From NCBI RefSeq assembly GCF_040729435.1, contig NZ_CP160398.1, forward strand, positions 4,507,001 through 4,571,000: a stretch of DNA of 64,000 bases. The letters run 5' to 3'. The translations under genes and the position numbers were made by a program. Below, in pieces: positions 36,781 to 46,808 of this stretch. Each line of letters starts with the position of its first letter. Position 1 is the stretch's first letter. This DNA comes from Pseudomonas sp. HOU2. GTDB lineage: Bacteria > Pseudomonadota > Gammaproteobacteria > Pseudomonadales > Pseudomonadaceae. The notes below the pieces were generated by a model, which did no database searches, was not told the DNA's origin, and saw only the letters and a program-made list of their open reading frames with translations.

Positions 36781-36977
36781 GAGGAGGGTACCCGGTGGGC
36801 GGTTTTTATAGATTGGCCTGAGTGTATATCGTTTTTTTAGAGGGTAGCGGTGAGCGGCATGCTGCAAGTCGAAGCCCGAGCAACATCTGGAAGCACACTC
36901 GCGGGCCGGGCAGGGGCACTTTCGAACTAGGCTGAGGGCCTGATAGATCCGGATAACCCCAGTTTTGGAGGCGGAAC

Positions 36978-37700
36978 ATGAACACCCGTGGATTGCTCGA
37001 TCAACTACTCAAATCCGGCCAGGAGCTGTTGCAGAACAAGGCCGGTGGCGCGCAGAACAAACCGGCGGCTGGTGGCCTGGGCGGTTTGCTCGGTGGCACT
37101 TCAGGCGCTGGTGCGCTGGGTGGCCTGCTCTCGGGGGCGGGCGGTGGTGCTCTGGCGGCCGGGGCGATGGGCCTGCTGCTCGGCAGCAAAAAGGCGCGCA
37201 AGGTCGGCGGCAAAGTTGCGGTCTACGGTGGCCTCGCGGCTCTCGGTGTGCTGGCCTACAAAGCTTATGGCAACTGGAACGCACAAAAAGGCACAGCACC
37301 GCAAACCGAACCGCAAACCCTGGATCGACTGCCACCGGCGCAAGCCGAGCAACACAGCCAGGCCATCCTCAAGGCGCTGGTCGCTGCCGCCAAAGCCGAC
37401 GGTCATATCGACGACCGTGAGCGCCAGTTGATCGAAGGCGAGTTCACCAAACTCGACAACGATCAGGAGCTACAGCACTGGCTCCACGCCGAACTCAACA
37501 AACCCCTCGACCCGGCCGACGTCGCCCGCGCCGCCAGCACCCCCGAAATGGCGGCGGAAATGTACATCGCCAGCGTGATGCTGGTGGATGAGGAGAGCTT
37601 TATGGAAAAGGCGTATCTGGAGGAACTGGCGAAGCAACTGAAGCTGGAGCCGGGCTTGAAGGTCGAGCTGGAGAAGCAGGTGCGCCAGGCATCACTATAG
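36978..37700 (+). CDS. DUF533 (YebE-like) inner-membrane protein
   Basis: 240 residues. Glycine-rich N half, AGGLGGLLGGTSGAGALGGLL and GGGALAAGAMGLLLGSKKARK, then one hydrophobic helix near residue 80 (VYGGLAALGVLAYKAYG). The C-terminal half from about 125 has the TerB-like fold (ILKALVAAAKADGHIDDRERQLI). YebE has no firm function. GGAGGCGGAAC is the ribosome-binding site. Confidence 0.85.
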   Translation: MNTRGLLDQLLKSGQELLQNKAGGAQNKPAAGGLGGLLGGTSGAGALGGLLSGAGGGALAAGAMGLLLGSKKARKVGGKVAVYGGLAALGVLAYKAYGNWNAQKGTAPQTEPQTLDRLPPAQAEQHSQAILKALVAAAKADGHIDDRERQLIEGEFTKLDNDQELQHWLHAELNKPLDPADVARAASTPEMAAEMYIASVMLVDEESFMEKAYLEELAKQLKLEPGLKVELEKQVRQASL

Positions 37701-37722
37701 AACTGCCTGAACACGGTACTTA

Positions 37723-37803
37723 TGTAAGAGCTGCGGCACGCTGCGATCTTTTGATTTTCAAAGCCAACATCAAAAGATCGCAGCGTACCGCAGCTCCTAC
37801 AGG
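37723..37803. repeat. REPIN (TAGGAGCTGCCGAAGGCTGC family, diverged)
   Basis: TAAGAGCTGCGGCACGCTGC on the left and GCAGCGTACCGCAGCTCCTA on the right around GATTTTCAAAGCC. The rest of the 352-bp gap before wspA holds no ORF. A TATACT at 38014-38019 is the only promoter-like element I see. Confidence 0.85.
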
Positions 37804-38013
37804 GTTTTCGGCCAGACGCCGAAGCCTGCTCGCGATTGCGTTTCCAGCCTCACAACCACAGCAATGGCCGATCCAGCGCCCCCTTTTGCCGTTCCATCAC
37901 TGGCACGCCAGCCCCTGATTGTCGGACAGTCCCACCCCAGAGCCTTCCCGCGAACCAAGTCGGGCCGGCCCGAGGGTTAAAAAGCGTCTTATAAATGAAA
38001 CACCGCCCTCGGC

Positions 38014-38019
38014 TATACT
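38014..38019 (+). promoter_or_regulatory. Probable -10 box of the wsp operon
   Basis: TATACT, 34 nt before the wspA GTG. The -35 region 17 nt upstream (ATAAAT) is weak. Confidence 0.4.
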
Positions 38020-38052
38020 CCCCGCATTTCGACTTAGGCACGAGGAATCACT

Positions 38053-39675
38053 GTGAAGAACTGGACGTTGCGCCAACGCATTTTGGCGAGCTTTGCGGTG
38101 ATTATCGCGATCATGTTGCTGATGGTCGTCGTTTCGTATTCTCGCCTGCTGAAAATCGAAGCCAGTGAAAGCAGCGTGCGTGACGACGCGGTTCCCGGCG
38201 TCTATTACAGCTCGATGATCCGTGGCGCGTGGGTTGACAGCTATCTGCAGACCCAGGAACTGCTCGGCCTCAAGGAAGGGCAGGGCATCAGCAGCGAAGA
38301 CGCGGCGGACTACAAGGCGTTCGAGACGCGCCTGCAAGAGCAGATGGCCAACTACCGCAACACCGTCACCACCGACGAAGACCGGGTCGAGTTCGCCGCG
38401 TTCGAGAAGGACCACGACACCTACATGCAGATCCAGGATCAGGTACTCGATCTGCACAAGCGCAATCTGGAAGCCGAGGCAGTCAAGCTGTTCACCGAGA
38501 AACTGACCCCGGCCTGGTACACCGGCCGCATGAAGCTCAACGACATCATCGGTGAGAACAAGAAGGTTGCCGATCAGGCCATGGCCAACATCGACGAGGC
38601 GGTAGCGGCGGCCAAGGTCAGCATGTTCGTCTCGCTGCTGGTGGCCGTGCTCGCAGCCGGTGCCTGCGGCCTGCTGCTGATGCGCGCGATCATGGCGCCG
38701 ATGAACCGTATCGTGAAGATCCTCGAAATCATGCGTACCGGCGACCTGAGCAGCCGTCTCAATCTGGATCGCAAGGACGAGTTCGGCGCGGTGGAAACCG
38801 GCTTCAACGACATGATGACCGAGCTGACCTCGCTGGTGTCCCAGGCCCAGCGCTCCTCGGTGCAGGTGACCACTTCGGTGACCGAGATTGCCGCCACCTC
38901 CAAGCAGCAACAGGCCACCGCCACCGAAACCGCGGCCACCACCACCGAAATCGGCGCGACTTCGCGGGAAATCGCCGCCACCTCGCGGGATCTGGTGCGC
39001 ACCATGACCGAAGTGTCCACCGCCGCCGATCAGGCCTCGGTGCTTGCCGGTTCCGGCCAGCAAGGCCTGGCGCGCATGGAAGACACCATGCACTCGGTGA
39101 TGGGTGCGGCGGATCTGGTCAACGCCAAACTGGCGATCCTCAACGAGAAGGCCGGCAACATCAATCAGGTGGTGGTGACCATCGTCAAGGTCGCCGACCA
39201 GACCAACCTGCTGTCGCTCAACGCCGCCATCGAGGCCGAGAAGGCCGGTGAATATGGGCGCGGTTTTGCCGTGGTCGCCACCGAAGTACGGCGTCTGGCG
39301 GATCAGACCGCCGTCGCCACTTACGACATCGAACAAATGGTCCGCGAGATCCAGTCGGCGGTTTCTGCCGGCGTGATGGGCATGGACAAGTTTTCTGAAG
39401 AAGTGCGCCGGGGCATGGCCGAAGTGCAGCAGGTCGGCGAGCAACTGTCGCAGATCATCCATCAGGTGCAGGCGCTGGCGCCGCGGGTGTTGATGGTCAA
39501 CGAAGGCATGCAGGCTCAGGCCACCGGTGCTGAACAGATCAACCATGCGCTGGTGCAGTTGGGCGACGCCAGCAGCCAGACCGTCGAGTCGCTGCGTCAG
39601 GCCAGTTTCGCCATTGACGAACTGAGCCAGGTGGCCGTCGGGCTGCGCAGCGGCGTTTCGCGATTCAAAGTCTGA
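38053..39675 (+). CDS. wspA: Methyl-accepting chemotaxis-type receptor WspA
   Basis: 540 residues. Membrane receptor that starts surface sensing in the Wsp system. TM1 at about 10-30 (ILASFAVIIAIMLLMVVVSYS), a periplasmic helical bundle to about 188, TM2 near 190-212 (SMFVSLLVAVLAAGACGLLL), HAMP, then the signalling hairpin with the tip VVTIVKVADQTNLLSLNAA and ATEVRRLADQTAVATYDIE. GAGGAATCACT precedes the GTG start. It begins a seven-gene operon in the canonical order A-B-C-D-E-F-R. wspB begins at the stop codon. Confidence 0.97.
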   Translation: MKNWTLRQRILASFAVIIAIMLLMVVVSYSRLLKIEASESSVRDDAVPGVYYSSMIRGAWVDSYLQTQELLGLKEGQGISSEDAADYKAFETRLQEQMANYRNTVTTDEDRVEFAAFEKDHDTYMQIQDQVLDLHKRNLEAEAVKLFTEKLTPAWYTGRMKLNDIIGENKKVADQAMANIDEAVAAAKVSMFVSLLVAVLAAGACGLLLMRAIMAPMNRIVKILEIMRTGDLSSRLNLDRKDEFGAVETGFNDMMTELTSLVSQAQRSSVQVTTSVTEIAATSKQQQATATETAATTTEIGATSREIAATSRDLVRTMTEVSTAADQASVLAGSGQQGLARMEDTMHSVMGAADLVNAKLAILNEKAGNINQVVVTIVKVADQTNLLSLNAAIEAEKAGEYGRGFAVVATEVRRLADQTAVATYDIEQMVREIQSAVSAGVMGMDKFSEEVRRGMAEVQQVGEQLSQIIHQVQALAPRVLMVNEGMQAQATGAEQINHALVQLGDASSQTVESLRQASFAIDELSQVAVGLRSGVSRFKV

Positions 39676-40193
39676 TGAGCGAAATCACCGCCAAACGCAG
39701 CGCTGCGCCCGTGGCGAAGCAGGCGTTGTTCCTGCTGTTTCGCATCGGCAGCGAGCGTTACGCCTTGCGCGCCACCGAGGTGGCGGAAGTGCTGCCGCGC
39801 CTGCCATTGAAGCCGATTGCCCAGGCGCCGAAGTGGGTCGCCGGGGTGTTCGCCTATCGCGGTGCGGTGGTACCGGCCATCGATCTCAGCGCGTTGACCT
39901 TTGGTCAAGCGGCCGAGGCCCGCACCAGCACCCGGCTGGTGCTGGTGCATTACCGTCCGGATGAACTGCAGCCGTCGAACTGGCTTGGGCTGATCCTTGA
40001 GCAGGCGACCGACACCCTGCGCTGCAATCCCGAAGATTTTCAGCCGTATGGTCTGGACAATCGTCAGGCGCCGTACCTCGGCCCGGTGCGCGAAGATGCC
40101 CAGGGACTGGTGCAATGGGTGCGGGTCAACGACCTGCTGGATGACGCCGTGCGCAGCCTGCTGTTCCCGGCGCCGCTTGAGGCGCAGTCATGA
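39675..40193 (+). CDS. wspB: CheW-like scaffold WspB
   Basis: 172 residues. CheW fold joining the WspA receptor to the kinase WspE. Contains FRIGSERYALRATEVAEVLPRL and ITGVF-like KWVAGVFAYRGAVVPAIDLSAL, the CheW signature. The start overlaps the wspA stop (ATGA-like junction); wspC starts 4 nt before its end. Confidence 0.95.
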   Translation: MSEITAKRSAAPVAKQALFLLFRIGSERYALRATEVAEVLPRLPLKPIAQAPKWVAGVFAYRGAVVPAIDLSALTFGQAAEARTSTRLVLVHYRPDELQPSNWLGLILEQATDTLRCNPEDFQPYGLDNRQAPYLGPVREDAQGLVQWVRVNDLLDDAVRSLLFPAPLEAQS

Positions 40194-41467
40194 GCAGCGA
40201 CCAGCGTTTTTTCGATTTCCTCAAGGAGCGCATCGGTCTGGATGTCACCTCGGTGGGGCCGGCGATCATCGAGCGCGCGGTGCGCCAACGCACCACGCTC
40301 TCGCAAGCGGCGCACAGCGATGAATACTGGCAACTGCTGCAAGGTTCTCGGGACGAACAGCAGGCGTTGATCGAAGCGGTGATCGTCCCCGAAACCTGGT
40401 TTTTCCGTTATCCGGAATCCTTCGCCACCCTCGGCAAACTGGCGCGCAAGCGTCTGGACCAATTGAACAACATGCGCGCGCTGCGCATCCTCAGCTTGCC
40501 GTGCTCGACCGGCGAAGAACCCTATTCGATTGCCATGGCCTTGCTCGATGCCGGTCTCAAACCGCATCAGTTCAAGATCGACGGCATGGACGTCAGCCCG
40601 CTGTCGGTGGACAAGGCGCGACGGGCTCTTTACGGCAAGAACTCGTTTCGGGGGCAGGATCTGGACTTTCGCGAGCGTCACTTCAGTGCCGAGCAGGAGG
40701 GGCATCGGGTCAACGAAACGGTGCGCGAACAGGTGCGCTTGCAGGCCGGTAATGTGCTGGATCCGACGCTGCTGGCGGGTGAGCCGCCGTTCGACTTCGT
40801 GTTCTGCCGCAACCTGCTGATCTATTTCGACCAGCCGACCCAGAAGCAAGTCTTTGAAGTGCTCAAGCGTCTGACGCACGTCGATGGCGTGTTGTTCATC
40901 GGCCCGGCCGAGGGCAGTCTGCTCGGGCGCCTGGGCATGCGTTCGATCGGCATCCCGCAGTCGTTTGCCTTCAGTCGACACGCTGAACCCATGCCCGAAC
41001 CTGTGGCATTGCCGACCCCGACCCCTTTGCCGGTGCGCCAACCGCTGCGCAGTCCGCCGCCAGTACCGCCGCCGGTGCGTCCGCGGCCGTTTGCCAGCGT
41101 TGCACCGTTGCCGGTCAGCAGCAAAAGCGCCAACCCGGACGCGGCGACCTTGCTCGCCAACATCGCTGCGCTGGCCAACGAAGGCAAAAGCGCCGAGGCC
41201 CGCGCGGCATGCGAGCAGTATTTGCGCAGTCACGAACCAGTGGCGCAGGTGTTCTACTGGCTCGGTCTGCTCAGCGACGTGGCCGGCGCCGCGCTCGAAG
41301 CACAGGGTCATTACCGCAAGGCCTTGTACCTTGAACCGCAACACCCCGAAGCGTTGATGCACCTCGCCGCCTTGCTGCAGGCCCAGGGCGACAGCGCCGG
41401 TGCCAGACGATTGCAGGAACGCGCCGCGCGCAGCGGCCGCACCGCCGACAGTGAGCGTAAACGATGA
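40190..41467 (+). CDS. wspC: CheR-like methyltransferase WspC with TPR tail
   Basis: 425 residues. Methylates WspA to set its sensitivity. CheR domain to about 270: ILSLPCSTGEEPYSIAMAL binds S-adenosylmethionine, and FVFCRNLLIYFDQPTQ is the second motif. A Pro-rich linker (PTPTPLPVRQPL) follows, then tetratricopeptide-like helices at 310-425, as in P. aeruginosa WspC. Confidence 0.95.
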   Translation: MSSDQRFFDFLKERIGLDVTSVGPAIIERAVRQRTTLSQAAHSDEYWQLLQGSRDEQQALIEAVIVPETWFFRYPESFATLGKLARKRLDQLNNMRALRILSLPCSTGEEPYSIAMALLDAGLKPHQFKIDGMDVSPLSVDKARRALYGKNSFRGQDLDFRERHFSAEQEGHRVNETVREQVRLQAGNVLDPTLLAGEPPFDFVFCRNLLIYFDQPTQKQVFEVLKRLTHVDGVLFIGPAEGSLLGRLGMRSIGIPQSFAFSRHAEPMPEPVALPTPTPLPVRQPLRSPPPVPPPVRPRPFASVAPLPVSSKSANPDAATLLANIAALANEGKSAEARAACEQYLRSHEPVAQVFYWLGLLSDVAGAALEAQGHYRKALYLEPQHPEALMHLAALLQAQGDSAGARRLQERAARSGRTADSERKR

Positions 41468-42159
41468 TCCCGTCCGACACCTTGAACGTCACCCACGAAG
41501 ACGCCCGGGCCATCGATGATTGCTGGAACCGTATCGGTATTCATGGCGACAAGTCGTGCCCGTTGCTGGTCAAGCATATTCATTGCCGCAACTGCGCGGT
41601 GTATTCCGCCGCCGCCACGCGCCTGCTGGACCGTTATGCATTGCAGCAGGACGAACGCGATCCGGTCGCCGTGGCGGTCGAAACCGATGTGAAAACCCGT
41701 TCGCTGCTGATGTTCCGCCTCGGCGAAGAATGGCTGGGACTGGCGACTCGCAGTCTGGTGGAAGTGGCGCCGCTGCAGGCGATCCACTCGTTGCCGCACC
41801 AGCGCTCGAGGGCCTTGCTTGGCGTGGCGAACGTGCGCGGGGCGTTGGTCGCGTGTCTGTCGCTGGTCGAGTTGCTCGACCTGGACGGCAACGCCGCACC
41901 AGCCACTGGCGCGCGGATCATGCCGCGCATGCTGATCATCGCGGCCCACGGCGGACCGGTGGTGGTGCCGGTGGACGAAGTCGACGGCATCCATGCCATC
42001 GATGAAAAAATTCTCGACGCCGCGTCGCGTGCCGGCGGTGAACACAACAGCACGGCCAGCGCCAAATACACCCGTGGTGTCCTGCAATTTCGGGGGCGCA
42101 GCCTGCGTTGGCTGGATGAAGAACAGCTGCTGTCCGCCGTGACCCGGAGCCTCACATGA
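41464..42159 (+). CDS. wspD: CheW-like scaffold WspD
   Basis: 231 residues. A 70-residue N-terminal extension with a Cys/His cluster (KSCPLLVKHIHCRNCAVYS) precedes the CheW domain (RLGEEWLGLATRSLVEVAPLQ, GVANVRGALVACLSLVELL). WspD couples the receptor to the kinase. The Cys pattern could bind metal, which is inference. Overlaps wspE by 4 nt. Confidence 0.93.
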   Translation: MIPSDTLNVTHEDARAIDDCWNRIGIHGDKSCPLLVKHIHCRNCAVYSAAATRLLDRYALQQDERDPVAVAVETDVKTRSLLMFRLGEEWLGLATRSLVEVAPLQAIHSLPHQRSRALLGVANVRGALVACLSLVELLDLDGNAAPATGARIMPRMLIIAAHGGPVVVPVDEVDGIHAIDEKILDAASRAGGEHNSTASAKYTRGVLQFRGRSLRWLDEEQLLSAVTRSLT

Positions 42160-44441
42160 CCCCCGAGCAAATGCGCGACGCCTCGCTGCTGGAGCTGTTC
42201 AGCCTCGAAGCCGAAGCCCAGACCCAGGTGCTCAGCAGCGGGCTGCTGGCGCTGGAGCGTAACCCGACTCAGGCCGACTATCTGGAATCGTGCATGCGTG
42301 CGGCGCACTCGCTCAAGGGCGCGGCGCGGATCGTCGGGATCGACAGCGGTGTCAGCGTCGCCCACGTGATGGAAGATTGCCTGGTCAGTGCCCAGGAAGG
42401 GCGGCTATTGTTGCGTCCCGAGCACATCGATGCGTTGCTGCAAGGCACCGATCTGTTGATGCGCATCGCCACGCCGGCCAATGCTCCGCAAGCGCCGGAC
42501 ATCGAAGCGTATGTGGCGTTGATGGGGCGCCTGCTTGACCCTTCGGCAGCGCCCGCAGTCGCGCCGCCGCCGATGGCCGAATTGCAGATGCAGGCGCCGC
42601 CTGCGCCGATTGAAAGCCCGGCGCCATCGATCGAAACACCGTTGGAAACCTCCGACCCGGCCCCGCGCAAGAACAAGCGCACCACCGAGGGTGGCGAGCG
42701 CGTGTTGCGGGTCACCGCCGAACGCCTGAACAGCCTGCTCGACCTGTCGAGTAAATCGCTGGTCGAAACCCAGCGCCTCAAACCGCATCTGGCAACCATG
42801 CAGCGCCTCAAACGCATGCAGAACAATGGTTTGCGGGCGCTGGAAAGCCTCAATGTGCACCTCAAGGAACATGCGCTGAGCCTCGAAGCCCAAGAAGCCC
42901 TGGAAGATGCGCGGCGTCTTTTGGCCGAATCCCAGCAGTTGCTCGCAGAAAAGAACGCCGAGCTCGACGAGTTCGCCTGGCAGGCCAGCCAGCGCGCGCA
43001 AGTGCTCTACGACACCGCGCTGGCCTGCCGCATGCGTCCGTTCGCCGATGTGCTCACCGGTCAGGTGCGTATGGTTCGCGACCTGGGGCGCAGTCTTGGC
43101 AAACAGGTGCGGCTGGAGATCGAAGGCGAGAAGACTCAGGTCGATCGCGACGTGCTGGAAAAGCTCGAAGCGCCGCTGACTCACTTGCTGCGCAACGCCG
43201 TTGACCACGGTATCGAAACCCCGGAACAACGCCTGCTCAAAGGCAAGTCCGAAGAAGGCCTGATCCGCCTGCGTGCTTCGCATCAGGCCGGTTTGCTGGT
43301 GCTGGAATTGAGCGATGATGGCAATGGCGTCGATCTGGAAAAGGTCCGCCGCAGCATCGTCGAGCGTCAATTGTCGCCGGCAGAAACCGCTGCACAGTTG
43401 AGCGAAGAAGAACTGCTGACCTTCCTGTTCTTGCCGGGTTTCAGCCTGCGCGACACGGTGACCGAGGTGTCCGGGCGTGGCGTCGGTCTTGATGCGGTGC
43501 AGCACATGGTGCGGCAACTGCGCGGCGCGGTGGTCCTGGAGCAGACGGCGGGCGAGGGCAGCCGCTTTCATCTGGAAGTGCCGCTGACCCTGTCGGTGGT
43601 GCGCAGTCTGGTGGTGGAAGTCGGCGAGGAGGCTTATGCGTTTCCGCTGGCGCATATCGAACGCATGTGCGATCTCGAGCCACAGGACATCGTGCAGATC
43701 GAAGGTCGCCAGCATTTCTGGCACGAGGGCCGACACGTCGGACTGGTCGCGGCCAGTCAGTTGCTGAATCGTCCGGCCAGTCAGAGCAGCGGCGAAACCC
43801 TCAAGGTCGTAGTGATTCGCGAGCGTGATGCGATCTACGGGGTGGCGGTCGAGCGTTTTGTCGGCGAGCGCACGCTGGTGGTGCTGCCGCTGGATGAGCG
43901 GCTGGGCAAGGTGCAGGACATTTCCGCCGGAGCCTTGCTCGACGATGGTTCGGTAGTGCTGATCGTCGATGTCGAAGACATGCTGCGCTCGGTGGACAAA
44001 CTGCTCAACACTGGGCGTCTGGAGCGCATCGCCCGTCACGGCAATCAGGCCGCCGAAGTGGTGCGTAAACGGATTCTGGTGGTCGACGACTCGCTGACCG
44101 TGCGCGAGTTGCAACGCAAGCTGCTGCTCAATCGCGGCTACGACGTGGCAGTCGCGGTGGACGGTATGGACGGCTGGAACGCCTTGCGTTCGGAGGACTT
44201 CGATTTGCTCATCACCGACATCGACATGCCGCGCATGGACGGCATCGAACTGGTCACCCTGTTGCGCCGCGACAACCGCCTGCAATCGCTGCCGGTGATG
44301 GTGGTCTCGTACAAGGATCGTGAAGAGGACCGGCGTCGTGGACTGGACGCTGGCGCCGACTATTATTTAGCCAAGGCCAGTTTTCATGACGACGCCCTGC
44401 TTGATGCAGTGGTTGAGCTCATTGGAGGAGCGCGGGCATGA
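42156..44441 (+). CDS. wspE: Hybrid histidine kinase WspE
   Basis: 761 residues. CheA-type kinase. The Hpt domain has the phosphorylated His51 in [15 protein letters not shown]. The kinase domain includes [15 protein letters not shown] (N box) and [11 protein letters not shown] (G box). A CheW-like domain follows ([13 protein letters not shown]), then a C-terminal receiver with Asp688 in [13 protein letters not shown]. It phosphorylates WspR and the methylesterase WspF. The order and lengths match the known Wsp kinase. Confidence 0.97.
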   Translation: MTPEQMRDASLLELFSLEAEAQTQVLSSGLLALERNPTQADYLESCMRAAHSLKGAARIVGIDSGVSVAHVMEDCLVSAQEGRLLLRPEHIDALLQGTDLLMRIATPANAPQAPDIEAYVALMGRLLDPSAAPAVAPPPMAELQMQAPPAPIESPAPSIETPLETSDPAPRKNKRTTEGGERVLRVTAERLNSLLDLSSKSLVETQRLKPHLATMQRLKRMQNNGLRALESLNVHLKEHALSLEAQEALEDARRLLAESQQLLAEKNAELDEFAWQASQRAQVLYDTALACRMRPFADVLTGQVRMVRDLGRSLGKQVRLEIEGEKTQVDRDVLEKLEAPLTHLLRNAVDHGIETPEQRLLKGKSEEGLIRLRASHQAGLLVLELSDDGNGVDLEKVRRSIVERQLSPAETAAQLSEEELLTFLFLPGFSLRDTVTEVSGRGVGLDAVQHMVRQLRGAVVLEQTAGEGSRFHLEVPLTLSVVRSLVVEVGEEAYAFPLAHIERMCDLEPQDIVQIEGRQHFWHEGRHVGLVAASQLLNRPASQSSGETLKVVVIRERDAIYGVAVERFVGERTLVVLPLDERLGKVQDISAGALLDDGSVVLIVDVEDMLRSVDKLLNTGRLERIARHGNQAAEVVRKRILVVDDSLTVRELQRKLLLNRGYDVAVAVDGMDGWNALRSEDFDLLITDIDMPRMDGIELVTLLRRDNRLQSLPVMVVSYKDREEDRRRGLDAGADYYLAKASFHDDALLDAVVELIGGARA

Positions 44442-45448
44442 AAATCGCAATCGTCAACGACATGCCCCTGGCGGTGGAGGCTTTGCGCCGTGCGCTGGCC
44501 TTCGAGCCGGCGCATCAGGTGGTCTGGGTCGCCAACAACGGCGCCGAGGCGGTGCGTCTGTGCGCCGAAAACACGCCGGATCTGATCCTGATGGACCTGA
44601 TCATGCCGGTCATGGATGGCGTCGAGGCCACGCGACGGATCATGGCCGAAACCCCGTGCGCGATCGTCATCGTCACGGTCGACCGTCAGCAGAACGTGCA
44701 CCGGGTCTTCGAAGCCATGGGCCACGGCGCGCTGGATGTGGTCGATACCCCGGCCATTGGTGCGGGGAACGCGCAGGAGGCGGCGGCGCCGTTGCTGCGC
44801 AAGATCCTCAACATCGGCTGGCTGATCGGCGAGAAAACCCCGCGCGCGCGTCCGGTGCCGACGCCCCACCGCAGTTCGGCGTCGTGCAAGCGGCTGGTGG
44901 CGATCGGCTCGTCCGCCGGCGGACCGGCCGCGCTGGAAGTGCTGCTCAAGGGCCTGCCACGCCATTTCTCGGCGGCCATCGTGCTGGTGCAGCATGTGGA
45001 TCAGGTGTTCGCCGCGGGCATGGCCGAATGGCTGGCCAGCGCCAGCGGCCTCGATGTACGCCTGGCCCGCGAAGGCGAGCCACCGCAGGCCGGCGCGGTA
45101 CTGCTGGCCGGCACCAACCACCATATTCGTTTATTGAAAAACGGCACGCTGGCCTACACCGCCGAGCCGGTCAACGAGATCTACCGACCCTCGATCGACG
45201 TGTTTTTCGAAAGTGTCGCCAGTTATTGGAATGGCGATGCCATCGGGGTTTTATTGACCGGGATGGGACGCGACGGGGCACAAGGGCTTAAGCTCATGCG
45301 CCAGCAGGGTTATCTGACCATCGCGCAGGACCAGCAAAGCAGTGCGGTGTACGGCATGCCCAAGGCAGCAGCGGCGATCGATGCGGCCGTCGAAATCCAT
45401 CCACTGGAAAAGATAGCGCCACGATTGCTGGAGGTATTCCCCAAATGA
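44438..45448 (+). CDS. wspF: CheB-like methylesterase WspF
   Basis: 336 residues. Removes methyl groups from WspA; loss of WspF locks the Wsp system on in wrinkly-spreader mutants, which is established. Receiver with Asp53 in [13 protein letters not shown]. The esterase part has Ser159 in [22 protein letters not shown] and [10 protein letters not shown], giving the catalytic Ser, His and Asp. Starts at the wspE stop (overlap of 4 nt). Intact here, so the strain is not a wspF null by this sequence. Confidence 0.96.
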   Translation: MKIAIVNDMPLAVEALRRALAFEPAHQVVWVANNGAEAVRLCAENTPDLILMDLIMPVMDGVEATRRIMAETPCAIVIVTVDRQQNVHRVFEAMGHGALDVVDTPAIGAGNAQEAAAPLLRKILNIGWLIGEKTPRARPVPTPHRSSASCKRLVAIGSSAGGPAALEVLLKGLPRHFSAAIVLVQHVDQVFAAGMAEWLASASGLDVRLAREGEPPQAGAVLLAGTNHHIRLLKNGTLAYTAEPVNEIYRPSIDVFFESVASYWNGDAIGVLLTGMGRDGAQGLKLMRQQGYLTIAQDQQSSAVYGMPKAAAAIDAAVEIHPLEKIAPRLLEVFPK

Positions 45449-45496
45449 ACAGGCTATTCCGCAATCCTGGCCCCCGCAGTACTCAGGTGACCGCCC

Positions 45497-46498
45497 ATGA
45501 ATGATTTACAGATCGACGACATTAAAACCGACGAAAACGCCGCCATGGTGTTGTTGGTGGACGATCAGGCGATGATCGGCGAAGCCGTGCGCCGTGGGCT
45601 GTCGAATGAAGAGAACATCGACTTCCACTTCTGCTCCGATCCGCACCAGGCCATCGCCCAGGCGGTACGGATCAAGCCGACGGTGATTCTGCAGGACCTG
45701 GTGATGCCCGGCCTCGACGGCCTGAGCCTGGTGCGCGAATACCGCAATCACCCGGCGACCAAGGACATCCCGATCATCGTGCTGTCGACCAAGGAAGACC
45801 CGCTGATCAAGAGTGCGGCGTTCTCCGCCGGGGCCAACGATTATCTGGTCAAGCTGCCGGACACCATCGAGCTGGTGGCGCGCATCCGTTACCACTCGCG
45901 CTCGTACATGACCCTGTTGCAGCGCGATGCGGCGTACCGTGCGTTGCGCGTCAGCCAGCAGCAGTTGCTCGACACCAACCTGGTGCTGCAACGGCTGATG
46001 AACTCCGATGGGCTGACCGGGCTGTCCAACCGCCGGCACTTCGACGAGTACCTGGAGCTGGAATGGCGCCGCTCGCTGCGCGACCAGAGCCAGTTGTCGT
46101 TGCTGATGATCGACGTCGATTACTTCAAGTCCTACAACGACAGCTTTGGCCACGTCGAGGGCGACGAAGCGCTGCGCAAGGTCGCCACGGCGATCCGCGA
46201 CGCCAGCGCCCGACCATCGGACCTGCCGGCACGCTACGGCGGTGAAGAGTTCGCGCTGGTGCTGCCGAACACCTCACCGGGCGGCGCACGCCTGGTGGCG
46301 GAGAAGCTGCGCCAGACCGTGGCAGCGCTGAAGATTCCGCACAACACCCCGGGGGAGGGCGCGAGCCTGACCATCAGCATTGGTTTGGCGACGATGGTGC
46401 CGCAGGCGGGCAGCGATTGCCGGCTGCTGATTTCGGCGGCGGATCGTGGCCTGTACCTGGCCAAGAACAATGGCCGTAATCAGGTCGGGATCGAATAA
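45497..46498 (+). CDS. wspR: Diguanylate cyclase response regulator WspR
   Basis: 333 residues. Output of the Wsp pathway: makes cyclic-di-GMP when phosphorylated. Receiver with Asp67 ([13 protein letters not shown]). GGDEF domain has the active-site motif GGEEF at 248-252 ([12 protein letters not shown]) and an intact I-site RxxD at 239-242, so product inhibition is predicted. 48 nt follow wspF. A pair of long REP-like repeats begins a few bases after the stop. Confidence 0.97.
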   Translation: MNDLQIDDIKTDENAAMVLLVDDQAMIGEAVRRGLSNEENIDFHFCSDPHQAIAQAVRIKPTVILQDLVMPGLDGLSLVREYRNHPATKDIPIIVLSTKEDPLIKSAAFSAGANDYLVKLPDTIELVARIRYHSRSYMTLLQRDAAYRALRVSQQQLLDTNLVLQRLMNSDGLTGLSNRRHFDEYLELEWRRSLRDQSQLSLLMIDVDYFKSYNDSFGHVEGDEALRKVATAIRDASARPSDLPARYGGEEFALVLPNTSPGGARLVAEKLRQTVAALKIPHNTPGEGASLTISIGLATMVPQAGSDCRLLISAADRGLYLAKNNGRNQVGIE

Positions 46499-46504
46499 AC
46501 GCTT

Positions 46505-46706
46505 ACCCTCACCCCAGCCCTCTCCCAAAGGGAGAGGGGGCCGACCGAGGTGTCTAGCACTGTACATCGACCTGATCGACCGAATCGATTATGGATCTTC
46601 AAGCTTGGCACTTCCGGATTCAGCAAAGCCCATTCACGTCGGCGTACCTCTCAAATATCCCCCGATCGGTCCCCTCTACCTCTGGGAGAGGGCTAGGGTG
46701 AGGGCA
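46505..46706. repeat. Inverted long REP-like pair after wspR
   Basis: Arms 46505-46550 (CCCTCACCCCAGCCCTCTCC...) and 46661-46706 (...GAGAGGGCTAGGGTGAGGG), the second being an imperfect complement of the first. It fills most of the 310-bp gap between wspR and prfB; no ORF is seen there. Confidence 0.82.
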
Positions 46707-46763
46707 AAGGGTTTAATGATCCCCACACCCGCCAGACGGGCTGCCGTGACAGCCTGATTACGT

Positions 46764-46769
46764 TATACT
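46764..46769 (+). promoter_or_regulatory. Probable -10 box of prfB
   Basis: TATACT, 39 nt before the ATG; CTGCCG 17 nt upstream is a poor -35. Confidence 0.4.
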
Positions 46770-46808
46770 CGCCGGCTTTCAAAAGTTCGCCAACGAGTGC
46801 TGCCCGTC

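Noticed and set aside
42405..44285. 626-codon antisense frame in wspE
   Set aside because: Mirror of a gene with intact domains; composition typical of reverse-strand GC bias.
38053..46498. The operon as flagellar chemotaxis (che) genes
   Set aside because: Order with two CheW, CheR-TPR, hybrid CheA, CheB and a GGDEF regulator is specific to Wsp.
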